DNA from: Verrucomicrobiota bacterium
GTDB taxonomy: Bacteria; Verrucomicrobiota; Verrucomicrobiia; Chthoniobacterales; UBA10450
DNA: 26,564 nt
Reading direction: 5' to 3'
NCBI GenBank assembly: GCA_003219115.1
Contig: QHPN01000079.1
Span: 1 to 26,564, forward strand
Part shown: one piece after another, positions 14,593 to 23,375 of the stretch
How the letters are laid out: each line of letters begins with the position of its first letter
Position numbering within the stretch: position 1 is the first letter of the stretch
Program-made: the position numbers and the translations under genes
Notes under the pieces: model-generated
Told to the model about the DNA's origin: nothing
Seen by the model: only the letters and a program-made list of their open reading frames with translations
Databases searched by the model: none

Positions 14593-15236
14593 GACTCGGA
14601 TCCTCACTGGCGGCTCGAGCGTTTACGCTTGTAGAGATGCTAATCGCGATGGCGATTGGTGTAGCTATCATTGCCGCCACGCTGACCACGTCAGTCGCGT
14701 TGCAGAAAAGCTTTTATTCAGTTGATAACTATTTTGGAACGCACATACAGCAGATCCGTATCGTGGATTACCTAGCTCGAGATGTCAGACGAGGCTTGAG
14801 CGTTGTTTCGTCTGCCGACAAACACACCGTTACCGTGAACCTTCCCAGATATATCATTCAGGCCGGGGATGCCGACGCAACCGGATCAAACATTGGAACT
14901 CCGCGCGCACCCTCACTCGCAGTCGTTAATAGAGATTATAATATAAACTACCTGCCGACATCCGCGTCATCCTCCAGCGTCGTCGTATATTCGATTAGCG
15001 GCTCCTCAATCCTGCGCACAGAAGATAACGTTGTTACCATGATTGCCTCGAGCACTGACAGCCTGCTTCCAGAGACGGTCGATGTTGAATTAGCGAATAC
15101 TGAGTATACCACCACGGCGATTACTTTTCAGCCTCTGTCCGTGGCGGACCGAAATGGCACGGTCGTTTATTCGACTGCTTACCTGAGAAATCGGCGCCGC
15201 GCCATCCCCACGCCCAGCCCCAGCGCTACGCCATAG
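14589..15236 (+). CDS. Prepilin-like protein (PilW/GspJ-like) with Ala at -1
   Basis: The 215-residue protein begins with the leader MRLGSSLAARA followed by FTLVEMLIAMAIGVAII, a type III signal with Glu at +5 (residue 16). The residue before the cleavage site is Ala11 instead of the usual Gly, which prepilin peptidases tolerate but often cut less well. The long middle domain, including DYLARDVRRGLSVV (a PilW-like feature), suggests a PilW/GspJ-type minor pilin. The C-terminus is a Pro/Ser/Thr-rich tail (IPTPSPSATP). The start overlaps the previous stop codon, so translation is probably coupled. Confidence 0.8.
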   Translation: MRLGSSLAARAFTLVEMLIAMAIGVAIIAATLTTSVALQKSFYSVDNYFGTHIQQIRIVDYLARDVRRGLSVVSSADKHTVTVNLPRYIIQAGDADATGSNIGTPRAPSLAVVNRDYNINYLPTSASSSSVVVYSISGSSILRTEDNVVTMIASSTDSLLPETVDVELANTEYTTTAITFQPLSVADRNGTVVYSTAYLRNRRRAIPTPSPSATP

Positions 15237-15249
15237 TATTAAACAGAAT

Positions 15250-16884
15250 ATGCAAACTAGGAAAACCTCCCAAGAATCGGGTAACGTTTTGATTTGTGCC
15301 CTTATCGCGATTCTAATCGTGTCGCTCATCGGCGCAAACGTCTTGAGTAACTCAACGACGCGCTTGAACGTGTCGTCCAATCACGTTCGCGCGTGGAAGG
15401 AAGCGCTGGAAGCCGCGGAAGGGGGCGGCGAAATGGCATTTGCCGAGTTAAGGAAGCAGACCTCCACGGATGCAGCAGTTCGCGCGAGTCAATGGTCAGG
15501 GTGGACCACTTCCGGAACCACGCACACTAGCCCACAAACTACCTTCGGCGCTAGTAATCTGATTGCACAAACCGCGGTGGAGACATTGTATTTCGACGCA
15601 TCGGGAGTTTTTCACGCGGGAGCAAATCCAGATCCAGCCCAAAACAACTGGTACAGGCTTAGGAGCAAAGGAACGGCGCCGCTGCCAAACCTTAAACGAA
15701 CGGGAATGGACGACGCGCTAGTACAAGACGGACAAACACACTTCGCTGCGTTCGGTTCCACCCAAATGAAAGACATCGTCGCCCGTAGCAAAGGTGATAG
15801 TCTCCTGCGCAAAATCGATTTTCAATACGATCACTTCGTCTCAACCTACGGACCGAATGGCGACGGCGTTAACAAAACCCTTGTTGCTCCCGTCGCTGCA
15901 CCCTCGATTTCACGGCGGATCGAGCAGATTGTCACACCAGTCACCCCATTCTTCGACGCAGCGATTAAGGCTAATGGCATCTTCTACGGACTTGGCTCCG
16001 CCGCTTATATCGACAGCTACGATTCGCGCAACGGCCCGTATGATCCCACCGTGAAGACCAATCCTTCCAGTCCCTATTACAAGGATTCCCGCCACGGCTC
16101 GGTCGAGATCAACAGTGGGACGGCAACAATCAAGGGGACGATTTACGGGGATGTGGCGACCAATGGAGGAACCGTCATTAACTCACAGTATGTTACGGGG
16201 ACCGTGGATAACAATGTCCCATTTACCCTGGAGGACTATCACATGCCGGATACATCAGGATGGTCGTATCAAGCTCCGGGTTCGGGCGCCGGCAAACTTC
16301 CGAGCTCTGTCACCAGCAGCAGTCAAACTCTTACGCCCCCGGCGGCCGGAACCTCCGCTGCTCCTAATTACTATGTTATTTCGACACTCAGCGGTAAGTT
16401 GACCGTGAACCAGGTCGCCGGAGAGGAGACTTATGTTGCCATCCGCGTCAACAGTAGCAATGTCAACGGTGACGGTATTATTGGAGGAATCACGGTCAAT
16501 CCGGGGGTACACCTGAGAATTTACTTTGATTACAATATTAGCACGAAAAATAGCGATCTCGCGAATAACAACCCGACCTCAACGAATCCGTTAGCTAGCA
16601 ATTTGCAGTTCTATGGGATTAGTCCGCCGCGCGACGCAAATGGAAATCCCGTCAGAACGCAAACAATCAACCTGAACTCGGGTAACCCCGGGACTCTCGC
16701 GGCCACGTTTTACGCGCCCAGCGCCGCCGTCAACGAGAATGGAAATCCCGACTTCATTGGGACAGTAGTCTGCAAGACTTTCTACGCGAACGGAAACATC
16801 GCCTGGCATTATGATAGAGCACTCAATTCCAAGGGAGAGCTCCTTGATTTTCGCATTGCCAGTTACGTAGAAGATACCCGTTAG
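15250..16884 (+). CDS. Large pilus-assembly-like protein (PilX-like N-terminus, DUF7305-like C-terminus)
   Basis: The 544-residue protein follows the two prepilins by 13 bases. Its N-terminus, SGNVLICALIAILIVSLIG, is PilX-like: a glycine followed by a hydrophobic spine but no Glu at +5. The middle is a long, low-complexity beta-rich region. The C-terminal part (GTLAATFYAPSAAVNENGNP, then a hydrophobic strand and GNIAWHYDRAL) resembles the DUF7305 domain found in such surface or pilus proteins. It is probably exported and held in the inner membrane or pilus tip by the N-terminal helix. A role as adhesin or tip protein is inference from size and operon position. The ATG at 15250 has no obvious ribosome binding site. 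Confidence 0.7.
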   Translation: MQTRKTSQESGNVLICALIAILIVSLIGANVLSNSTTRLNVSSNHVRAWKEALEAAEGGGEMAFAELRKQTSTDAAVRASQWSGWTTSGTTHTSPQTTFGASNLIAQTAVETLYFDASGVFHAGANPDPAQNNWYRLRSKGTAPLPNLKRTGMDDALVQDGQTHFAAFGSTQMKDIVARSKGDSLLRKIDFQYDHFVSTYGPNGDGVNKTLVAPVAAPSISRRIEQIVTPVTPFFDAAIKANGIFYGLGSAAYIDSYDSRNGPYDPTVKTNPSSPYYKDSRHGSVEINSGTATIKGTIYGDVATNGGTVINSQYVTGTVDNNVPFTLEDYHMPDTSGWSYQAPGSGAGKLPSSVTSSSQTLTPPAAGTSAAPNYYVISTLSGKLTVNQVAGEETYVAIRVNSSNVNGDGIIGGITVNPGVHLRIYFDYNISTKNSDLANNNPTSTNPLASNLQFYGISPPRDANGNPVRTQTINLNSGNPGTLAATFYAPSAAVNENGNPDFIGTVVCKTFYANGNIAWHYDRALNSKGELLDFRIASYVEDTR

Positions 16885-17001
16885 TCCCACTCTTAGACCA
16901 CCGACCGCACATAGCCCGTGTCTGACTTTTGGACGCCCGCGACGTCCACGGCGAGAAAGGCCAGCCCTTTGCGGCCGCGAAAGATTTGCCTCCAAAACGC
17001 G

Positions 17002-17031
17002 GCCCACACTCGGCGCTTGCCGAGTGTGGGC
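17002..17031. repeat. Perfect 13-bp stem-loop after the prepilin operon
   Basis: GCCCACACTCGGC (17002-17014) and its exact complement (17019-17031) enclose a GCTT loop. No T run follows, so this is either a factor-dependent end of the prepilin transcript or a palindromic repeat. Confidence 0.6.
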
Positions 17032-17112
17032 GCGTGGACGAGCAGCGATCTTCTTGCTATTGCCAATTTAATGCGCGAAGTAGTCGGGCATGCCGCTCTT
17101 TGGCAGCTAATG

Positions 17113-17186
17113 CGGGCTGTGGCTCAGCTTGGTAGAGCGCCTCGTTCGGGACGAGGAGGCCGTGGGTTCAAATCCCACCAGCCCGA
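17113..17186 (+). tRNA. tRNA-Pro (anticodon CGG)
   Basis: Acceptor CGGGCTG (17113-17119) pairs with CAGCCCG (17179-17185), followed by discriminator A. The anticodon stem CCTCG/CGAGG holds loop TTCGGGA with anticodon CGG at 17147-17149. D-arm and T-arm (GTTCAAATC) are normal. No CCA is encoded (the next bases are TGA), in contrast to tRNA-Ser in this window, so the CCA must be added enzymatically. Confidence 0.95.
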
Positions 17187-17377
17187 TGACATGGCATTGG
17201 TCAAGGCATGAATGGCAGCGGCTTTTACACCAGGGCGTTTATCGTTCCCTGCCTGCAGAATTGTGACGCACCTGTTTGAGAAATGATGGCGCGCTTCCCT
17301 GGCGAAATCGTTTGCCATTCTACTGAAGCAATGCTTGCGTTCCGGCTCACTCCGACGGCAAGATAATTTTCACCGAT

Positions 17378-17482
17378 ATGGGTTCTCTAAAGAAAAGACG
17401 CAAAGCGAAAATCTCCAAGCACAAACGCCGCAAGCGAATGAAAGAGAACCGTCACAAGAAGCGTTTGCGTTACAAGTCATAG
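17378..17482 (+). CDS. Small basic ribosome-associated protein, bS22/AURKAIP1-COX24 type
   Basis: A 34-residue, extremely basic protein starts MGSLKKRRKAKISKHKRRKR and ends NRHKKRLRYKS. The pattern KKRRK-x-K-x-x-KHKRRKR is that of the AURKAIP1/COX24 domain, whose bacterial members include the small ribosomal protein bS22 of actinobacteria. It probably binds ribosomal RNA. At 34 codons it is easily missed by gene callers. It starts with ATG at 17378, has no clear ribosome binding site, and ends 55 bases before the TPR gene, so it may be the first gene of that transcript. Confidence 0.82.
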   Translation: MGSLKKRRKAKISKHKRRKRMKENRHKKRLRYKS

Positions 17483-17537
17483 AGCAGCAACGTCGGGCGG
17501 GTTGCCTGGCCACGCCCGCGCGATACATTTCGGAAGC

Positions 17538-19343
17538 ATGACGATCGCGCGCAAGCCGGCAGCTTATCTTGCGCTTTTTCTGCTTTTTTGTGTTTTCAAC
17601 TATACCTGGGCCACGACGGCGCCACCGAGTCGATCGCTGAAAGCAACCGCCGCCCATTCGGCGCCGAAGCGCAACGCAATCGATGACTCGTTAGCGTTAC
17701 CATCCGCGCGCGATTTGAATCTGACCCTTGAAGGCGCGCATAAGGCCGAGGCTCTTGCCCATTTCGCCGATGGAATTGATTTGGAAGAGAACGGCGAAAT
17801 GGAGAAGGCCCTCGAAGCTTATCGTCAGGTTTTGAATGTCGACCCTGGTCAAATTGAATTAGCTGTTCGGGTCGCGGCATTGCTGACCCGCGATGATGAT
17901 TATCCGGGTGCAATCGATGTCTTAAAAGATGCGGTCAAGGTCCATCCAAAAGCGCCGGAGCCTTACCTGGAACTGGCATTCATCTATGCCAAGTTTCTAA
18001 ACAAGCTCGATCAGGCGATCGAGTTCGCCAACAAGGCCATCGCATTGGATCCGCAAAGAATTGATGGTTACCAACGATTATTTGAGATCCATCTCAACGC
18101 TGGTGATGAAAAGAAGGCAACGGAAATACTCGATCGCGCGGCCAAAGTCCGCAACGAAGATCCGATGTATTGGGCAAGACTTGGCCGGCTTTACGGCTCG
18201 CTCATTTTGAAGCCGGATGCCAAACCGGCCGCAGAGGAAACTGCCCGGCTGAACGATGTATTTCAGAAGGCAGCGGCAAATGGTCCAAATAACGCCGCGG
18301 TTTTGAAGGAAGTGGGGGATTACTTCGCCTCCACCCAACAGATTAAGGAGGCGCTTCCGTTTTATTTGCGCGTTCTCGAGCTGCAGCCGGACGACGCCAA
18401 TATCCGCGAAAAGCTAGCCACCGGATTTGTCTTAACCAATCAACGGACGCGCGCGGTGGAAACGCTCAAGGAGATCATCAAAGAGCATCCCGAAAAATAT
18501 CAACCCTACGAATTGCTAGCCCAATTGCACGATGACGAGGCACGGGCCCTCGTTCGCGCTAATCAGACTGAGCAAGCAACTGCGGAATTCAAGAGGGCAG
18601 CGCAAAACTACGAACAAAGCCTTCTAATTAATCCGAATCATGCCACGACCTATCTGCGCCTGGCGGAGTTGTTACTCGTCCCGCTAAAAGAGGGCGAGCA
18701 TGCCGTATCCGTTTTGACCGAAGCACGCCGGCGTTACCCGGACGCTCCAGAATTTGCCTACTATCTCGCGATCGCATTGCGGGAATCGAAGCAGGCGAAA
18801 GACGCGGTGGTGATGTTCGAGGAAGCGCTTAACGAAGCGCAGAACGCGCAGGCTGAGTTCTTGAAGCCTCGTTTTTATCTCGAATATGGCGCAGCGGCCC
18901 AGGAAGCAGGTCTATATGACAAAGCCGCCGACCTTTTTCGCAAGGCCATTGCGATGGACCCGGCCAACGCCGCCGAGCCCTACAACTATCTCGGCTACAT
19001 GTGGGCCGAACAAAATATTCACCTCGATGAAGCGGAGGACGCAGTCAAACGTGCGCTTCAGCTCGACCCGGATAACGGTGCTTATCTCGATACCATGGCC
19101 TGGGTCCAGTACCGTCAGGGGAAATACGATCAGGCGCTGGAACATTTAAAGCGGGCACTTGAGAATTTGCCGCGTGAAGACGCTGTCGTTTTCGAACACC
19201 TTGGCGACGTGTACTTAAAATTGAACCGCGCGTCGCAGGCACTCGAAGCCTGGCAGAAAGCAAAAACCCTTGATCCTTCAAACAAGGATCTCGCCGCCAA
19301 GATTGACGCCCAGAAAACGCGTGTCAGCAAAAACCATGAGTGA
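17538..19343 (+). CDS. Exported TPR-repeat protein
   Basis: The 601-residue protein starts with a signal peptide (MTIARKPAAYLALFLLFCVF, probable cleavage after YTWA) and then consists almost entirely of about ten tetratricopeptide repeats. Examples are ALEAYRQVLNVDPGQIELAV, AIEFANKAIALDPQRIDGYQ, ALPFYLRVLELQPDDANIRE and ALEHLKRALENLPREDAVVF. It is predicted to act in the periplasm or at the outer membrane as a scaffold. The frame is open 12 codons upstream from a TTG at 17502, but ATG at 17538 gives a proper signal peptide. The last codons overlap the start of the AI-2E-family permease gene by 8 bases, indicating an operon. Confidence 0.85.
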   Translation: MTIARKPAAYLALFLLFCVFNYTWATTAPPSRSLKATAAHSAPKRNAIDDSLALPSARDLNLTLEGAHKAEALAHFADGIDLEENGEMEKALEAYRQVLNVDPGQIELAVRVAALLTRDDDYPGAIDVLKDAVKVHPKAPEPYLELAFIYAKFLNKLDQAIEFANKAIALDPQRIDGYQRLFEIHLNAGDEKKATEILDRAAKVRNEDPMYWARLGRLYGSLILKPDAKPAAEETARLNDVFQKAAANGPNNAAVLKEVGDYFASTQQIKEALPFYLRVLELQPDDANIREKLATGFVLTNQRTRAVETLKEIIKEHPEKYQPYELLAQLHDDEARALVRANQTEQATAEFKRAAQNYEQSLLINPNHATTYLRLAELLLVPLKEGEHAVSVLTEARRRYPDAPEFAYYLAIALRESKQAKDAVVMFEEALNEAQNAQAEFLKPRFYLEYGAAAQEAGLYDKAADLFRKAIAMDPANAAEPYNYLGYMWAEQNIHLDEAEDAVKRALQLDPDNGAYLDTMAWVQYRQGKYDQALEHLKRALENLPREDAVVFEHLGDVYLKLNRASQALEAWQKAKTLDPSNKDLAAKIDAQKTRVSKNHE

Positions 19344-20742
19344 GTCGGGCGGCACGCGTTATCCGGCGGAATGGCAGCAGAAAGCGATTTGGGCGGCGAT
19401 TAGCGCGCTGGCCATTAGCTTCCTTATCTTCGTGTTCGTCGCCGTCGTTTGGATCATGGCGAACGTCATTAGCTTTCTGCAACCGATCCTGATCCCGGTC
19501 GCGATCGCAGCCATCCTTGCCTATCTCCTTGATCCCGTTGTTAGCCGAATGGCTGCCGGTGGTCTCGGCCGCACCAAATCCATCATCCTGCTTTTTGCCA
19601 TTGCCGCGCTCGCGCTGGCGGCCATCGGCACCTGGCTGGTGCCGGCAATTGGGATGCAAAGCAATAATCTCGCTAAAGAATTGCCGCAATATACCGTCAA
19701 AGCACGCGACCAGATTGTCGAATGGATCTATCGCTACGAACAGACTTTCGGGACCACCAGTAAGAGCCGGGCGAAGGCCACCAGCGGAATCGTCAATTGG
19801 TTGCTCGGCTCCACTCCTACGCCGACACCAAAGCCGAGTCCGAAAGCGACGACGGCGCCGGAAGAAGCGGCTCCTGTTGCTTCACCGTCTGCCACACCGC
19901 CTTTGGAAGAAATTGCGCCCGCCCCTTCCAAATTAGGCGAGCCTGAGCGCTATCGGCTTCAAGATTTGGTGGAAAAACAATTGCCCAACCTCGAGCGACA
20001 GCTGCCGAACTTGACCGAGAAAGTCTGGGGCATCATTAAGAAGAGCATCGGCGGATTTCTTGGCATCACCGGTTTTCTTTTGAGTCTGATCATGGTGCCG
20101 ATCTATTTGTTCTTCCTTCTCAAACAGCGGCCGGCCATTCAAAGCCGTTGGAAGGATTATTTGCCGCTACGCCAATCGCACCTCAAGGACGAAGTAGCCG
20201 AGGTTCTCTTGCAGATTAACAGCTACATCATCGCTTATTTTCGCGGGCAACTGCTCGTCTGCCTCGTTGACGGAATTCTCATTGGCACCACTCTGTCATT
20301 CCTTCCCCCTCCTGGACTAAACTTCGCCGTCCTTATTGGATGCCTAGTTGCCATCCTGACCATGATTCCGTACATCGGCATCATCGTTTGCTGGATTCCA
20401 GCGGTCCTCATCGCCGTGGCGCAGTGGGGTGACTTCACTCACCCGTTGCTCGTGACTTTGATCTTCATCGTTATCCAAAATCTCGAAGGCTTGTTCTACG
20501 CTCCACGTATCGTTGGCAATTCGGTAGGGTTACATCCGATGACGGTGATTGTTTCGATTTTTGTCTGGGGACTACTTATCGGCGGATTGCTCGGTCCCAT
20601 TTTAGCGGTGCCCCTAACAGCCACGATCAAAGTGCTCCTGGCAAGATATGTATGGGGCGAGCGTCTGCGCAAAGAAACGATGGAGGCAATCGAGGAGGTT
20701 CCGGTCGTAGAAGAAGCCGAGGCTGAGGGCGTCGGCGCTTGA
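19336..20742 (+). CDS. AI-2E-family (PF01594) membrane permease
   Basis: The 468-residue protein has the family layout: two N-terminal helices (FLIFVFVAVVWIMANVISF and a second one ending ILAYLLDPVVSRM), a long extracytoplasmic region, then about five helices ending in LLGPILAVPLTATIKVLL. Family members have been linked to autoinducer-2 export, Na+/H+ exchange and other efflux; the substrate here is unknown. Residues 159-199 are a Pro/Thr/Ser/Ala-rich insert (PTPTPKPSPKATT onward) in the extracytoplasmic region, not usual for the family. The start is taken at ATG 19336, overlapping the TPR gene by 8 bases, because the 22 codons upstream are only the TPR gene in another frame. A second TPR gene follows after 19 bases. 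Confidence 0.85.
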   Translation: MSESGGTRYPAEWQQKAIWAAISALAISFLIFVFVAVVWIMANVISFLQPILIPVAIAAILAYLLDPVVSRMAAGGLGRTKSIILLFAIAALALAAIGTWLVPAIGMQSNNLAKELPQYTVKARDQIVEWIYRYEQTFGTTSKSRAKATSGIVNWLLGSTPTPTPKPSPKATTAPEEAAPVASPSATPPLEEIAPAPSKLGEPERYRLQDLVEKQLPNLERQLPNLTEKVWGIIKKSIGGFLGITGFLLSLIMVPIYLFFLLKQRPAIQSRWKDYLPLRQSHLKDEVAEVLLQINSYIIAYFRGQLLVCLVDGILIGTTLSFLPPPGLNFAVLIGCLVAILTMIPYIGIIVCWIPAVLIAVAQWGDFTHPLLVTLIFIVIQNLEGLFYAPRIVGNSVGLHPMTVIVSIFVWGLLIGGLLGPILAVPLTATIKVLLARYVWGERLRKETMEAIEEVPVVEEAEAEGVGA

Positions 20743-20761
20743 TCCCGCTGCTCTCTTCTGA

Positions 20762-22615
20762 ATGGGTGGCGAGCCCATCGATGAAAACGCGATGATATAT
20801 CCGGTGACACGTCAGCCCCGGCGACAAGAAAGCAAGGTCGCCCGGATCGGTTATACCCGCTCTTCTTCGGTTTGGGGCGGCCTGCTTGTTTTGGCCGTCA
20901 TTGCAGGATTCGCTCTCGGGTTGATCGTCCTGACCATCGGTCCAAAACTCGTTAGTGCATGGCAGGAATCGCGCTGGCTCAGGAGGGCCGAAACGAACTT
21001 GAAGCAGGAGAATTTTAGTGCCGCTAACGAGGCCGCACGAAAAGCTCTGGAGATTAATCGCGATTCTCTATCCGCCTGCGAAATTCTGGCTGAAACCACC
21101 GAGAAACAAAATCGCGCTGAGACCGTCGGCTGGCGCGCCCAGATCGCGCGCTTGCGTCCCCGCGACACCGCGAGCCAGTTGAATCTCGCCTCTGCTGCGC
21201 TGCGCTTCGGTCAGCTTGATGCTGCCCGCAAAGCGCTCGAGAGCGTGCCCAAGGAAAATCGCGAGAGCGCTTCTTATCATGTAGTTGCCGGATGGTTGGC
21301 CCGCGCGCAGGGCGATGAAGCCAGCCAGGAACGCCATTTCGCCGCTGCCCTGGAAAAGGAACCACACAACGAAACCTATCAGTACAACCTCGCCGCCGTT
21401 CGAATCAAATTGCCCGATCCTCAAAAACAAGCTCAGGCTCGAGAAACCCTCGAACATCTCGCCAAAAGTGCACCATTTCGAGCGGGTTCACTTCGCGCGC
21501 TCTTGAATGACGCGATCCAACAGAGCAACCTGGAGGCCGCCGATCGTTTTGCGCAAGAATTGCAACTGAGCCCGCAGGTCACGTTTTCCGACGACCTGCT
21601 TTGTTTGGATTTCTACAAAAAGTTGGATCAAAAAAAACTGGCGACATTACTCGAAAAGGTAAAACCGCTGGCGGCACGCGAACCCAATGATCTTGCTGCG
21701 CTCATGGGATGGATGAATGCCAATGGCATGAGCGCCGACGTATTGCGATGGATGGAGAAATTGCCGCCAGAAAAAACCGCTAATCCTCCAGCAGCGATTG
21801 AGGTGGCAGACGCTTTCAGTGCGCAAAAAAATTGGACGCGCCTGCGCCGCTGGACCAAAGGCGATGACTGGGGCGAGTCTGAATATTTACGCCTCGCCTA
21901 CCAGGCTTATGCCAGACAACAATCTCGACAGGAGGGGACGGAGGCCGAATCCGTCTGGCACAATGCCGAGCGCGCCTGCCAAGAGAACCCGGAGCGCGAA
22001 ATCCGCCTGGCACGTCTCGCATCGAAATGGAATCTGCCGGCTCAAGCTGAACAGCTTTGGTTGCGGGTTGCACATGATCCGCTGAGCCGCCGCGAGGCGC
22101 TCGATAGTTTGTTTGCGATTTATCGCGCAAACAATGATCTCCCCAATCTCTATCTCACCGCCATGCGCCTGCATGAGACGTCACCCGATGAACCATTGAT
22201 CGCGGCGGAATATTCGCGGCTTTCCCTTGTGCTCGATCGAAACCGGGATGAAGGCCGCCGCGTGGCAAAAGAAGCTTTTGATCAAGCCCCAACCGAACCG
22301 CCTTGTGCCGTTGCTCAGGCACTTTTCCTAAATTTAGAAGGCCATACCGCCGATGGAATAGCTATCCTGCAAAAGCTCCCACCCGAAAAATTGCATGATC
22401 CTCGCCTGGCTCTTTATTTCGCCGTGCTTCTTCTCGATGACGGAAAAGCCGAGGCAGCTCGCGAATTCATTAATGAGGCGAACTCCGGTTTTGTTTTCCC
22501 TGAAGAGAAAAAACTCTTGGAAGAAGCGGTCCAGAAACATCCCCTGGTCCCCCCGCCTCCTCCGACCTCGCAACCGTCACCCAACGCGTCGCCGTCCCGT
22601 CCGGTGCTGTCTTAG
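20762..22615 (+). CDS. Membrane-anchored TPR-like protein
   Basis: The 617-residue protein has a basic cytoplasmic N-terminus, one transmembrane helix at about residues 38-60 (VWGGLLVLAVIAGFALGLIV), then a long alpha-helical region with degenerate tetratricopeptide repeats such as LKQENFSAANEAARKALEIN and LRFGQLDAARKALESVP. It ends in a proline-rich tail (PPPPPTSQPSPNASPSRPV). It is probably anchored in the inner membrane with the repeats outside. It follows the AI-2E-family permease by 19 bases and is likely the last gene of the TPR-permease-TPR unit. The ATG at 20762 is used; an in-frame ATG at 20792 is an alternative. No family more precise than TPR can be given. Confidence 0.75.
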   Translation: MGGEPIDENAMIYPVTRQPRRQESKVARIGYTRSSSVWGGLLVLAVIAGFALGLIVLTIGPKLVSAWQESRWLRRAETNLKQENFSAANEAARKALEINRDSLSACEILAETTEKQNRAETVGWRAQIARLRPRDTASQLNLASAALRFGQLDAARKALESVPKENRESASYHVVAGWLARAQGDEASQERHFAAALEKEPHNETYQYNLAAVRIKLPDPQKQAQARETLEHLAKSAPFRAGSLRALLNDAIQQSNLEAADRFAQELQLSPQVTFSDDLLCLDFYKKLDQKKLATLLEKVKPLAAREPNDLAALMGWMNANGMSADVLRWMEKLPPEKTANPPAAIEVADAFSAQKNWTRLRRWTKGDDWGESEYLRLAYQAYARQQSRQEGTEAESVWHNAERACQENPEREIRLARLASKWNLPAQAEQLWLRVAHDPLSRREALDSLFAIYRANNDLPNLYLTAMRLHETSPDEPLIAAEYSRLSLVLDRNRDEGRRVAKEAFDQAPTEPPCAVAQALFLNLEGHTADGIAILQKLPPEKLHDPRLALYFAVLLLDDGKAEAAREFINEANSGFVFPEEKKLLEEAVQKHPLVPPPPPTSQPSPNASPSRPVLS

Positions 22616-22651
22616 CATTCCTATTCCATCCGCGGGCGTGAGAAATTCGTT

Positions 22652-22680
22652 ATCCCGGGCGAAAGCCGAGGGGTCCCGTT
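22652..22680. repeat. Hairpin with GAAA loop after the TPR operon
   Basis: CCCGGGCGAAAGCCGAGGGG contains GGGC-GAAA-GCC, a short stem with a GNRA tetraloop, and lies about 40 bases past the stop codon of the TPR gene. It could mark the transcript end or be a dispersed repeat. Confidence 0.35.
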
Positions 22681-22760
22681 GCGATAGTTTGAATTAGGTG
22701 ACGGAATCCCGAGTGCGATCTAATCTCGCTGCGCGCGATGCCCGAGCCAGGCGTTGCCTG

Positions 22761-23294
22761 TTATGGTGCGAGTAACCGCCATTGCTCGACTTCAGCTATG
22801 GTCGCAGTCGGCCGCGCGCAGCGCAGCGCCCAAATCGCGCTGAAGCCAACTTCCCGGAATGGAAACTTTATTTCATCGGCTAAGGCTTTCTTCTTTTCCG
22901 CAGCCAGGCTGGCATAGAGTAAACTCAAATGCGGATCGATGACATATCGCTCCGAGGCCCCGCTTGCCTTCCAAATTCTGTCTCCCATCTCCTGTAGCGG
23001 AACGCTCTGTTCAAACTGCACAAATAGCGTTTTCGTAAATTGTTTGCTGAATCGAATACTACGAATCGTTAGCTTGATCATGACTGCTCCAAGCTCATGC
23101 AGAATTTCGGCCGGATCGCGCGAATTTTCCGGCGCGATAAAAACGCTGACATGCGGTGCAAACACCGGCGCGTCAAATCGCCTGGCAAGCTCATGGATTT
23201 TTTCCGCGAACACTTCGCGGGCAGCCGTTTCCGGCAGCAGCCAATAGGCAATCGCCTTGTGCTTTTTTGTCAGATCGAGCGGGAGTCGAGTCAT
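22761..23294 (-). CDS. 2H phosphoesterase, cyclic phosphodiesterase (CPDase)-like
   Basis: The 177-residue protein carries two HxS motifs of the 2H phosphoesterase superfamily, PHVSVF (His48/Ser50) and PHLSLLY (His122/Ser124), at the usual spacing. Together with the N-terminal IAYWLLPETAAREVF this is closest to the plant and fungal CPDase group (PF07823) rather than to ThpR. Members open cyclic nucleotide phosphates such as ADP-ribose 1'',2''-cyclic phosphate; the substrate in bacteria is not established. The ATG at 23294 fits the family start. It is divergent from the DUF2237 gene with 81 bases between them, a stretch that contains a dispersed repeat word. It is the second 2H enzyme in this window. 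Confidence 0.78.
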   Translation of the reverse strand: MTRLPLDLTKKHKAIAYWLLPETAAREVFAEKIHELARRFDAPVFAPHVSVFIAPENSRDPAEILHELGAVMIKLTIRSIRFSKQFTKTLFVQFEQSVPLQEMGDRIWKASGASERYVIDPHLSLLYASLAAEKKKALADEIKFPFREVGFSAIWALRCARPTATIAEVEQWRLLAP

Positions 23295-23317
23295 CTCTGA
23301 TCGTCGGAATGGCTAGA

Positions 23318-23343
23318 GATTCCTCGACTACGCTCGGAATGAC
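23318..23343. repeat. Dispersed repeat word shared with 1713-1746
   Basis: GATTCCTCGACTACGCTCGG followed by AATGAC matches GATTCTTCGACTACGCTTCG at 1713-1732, which is itself followed a few bases later by CATGAC. Both are intergenic. The word looks like the end of a larger dispersed element. Confidence 0.5.
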
Positions 23344-23375
23344 AAATCACCACGGTTCTATTATTCTCCTTCGCC

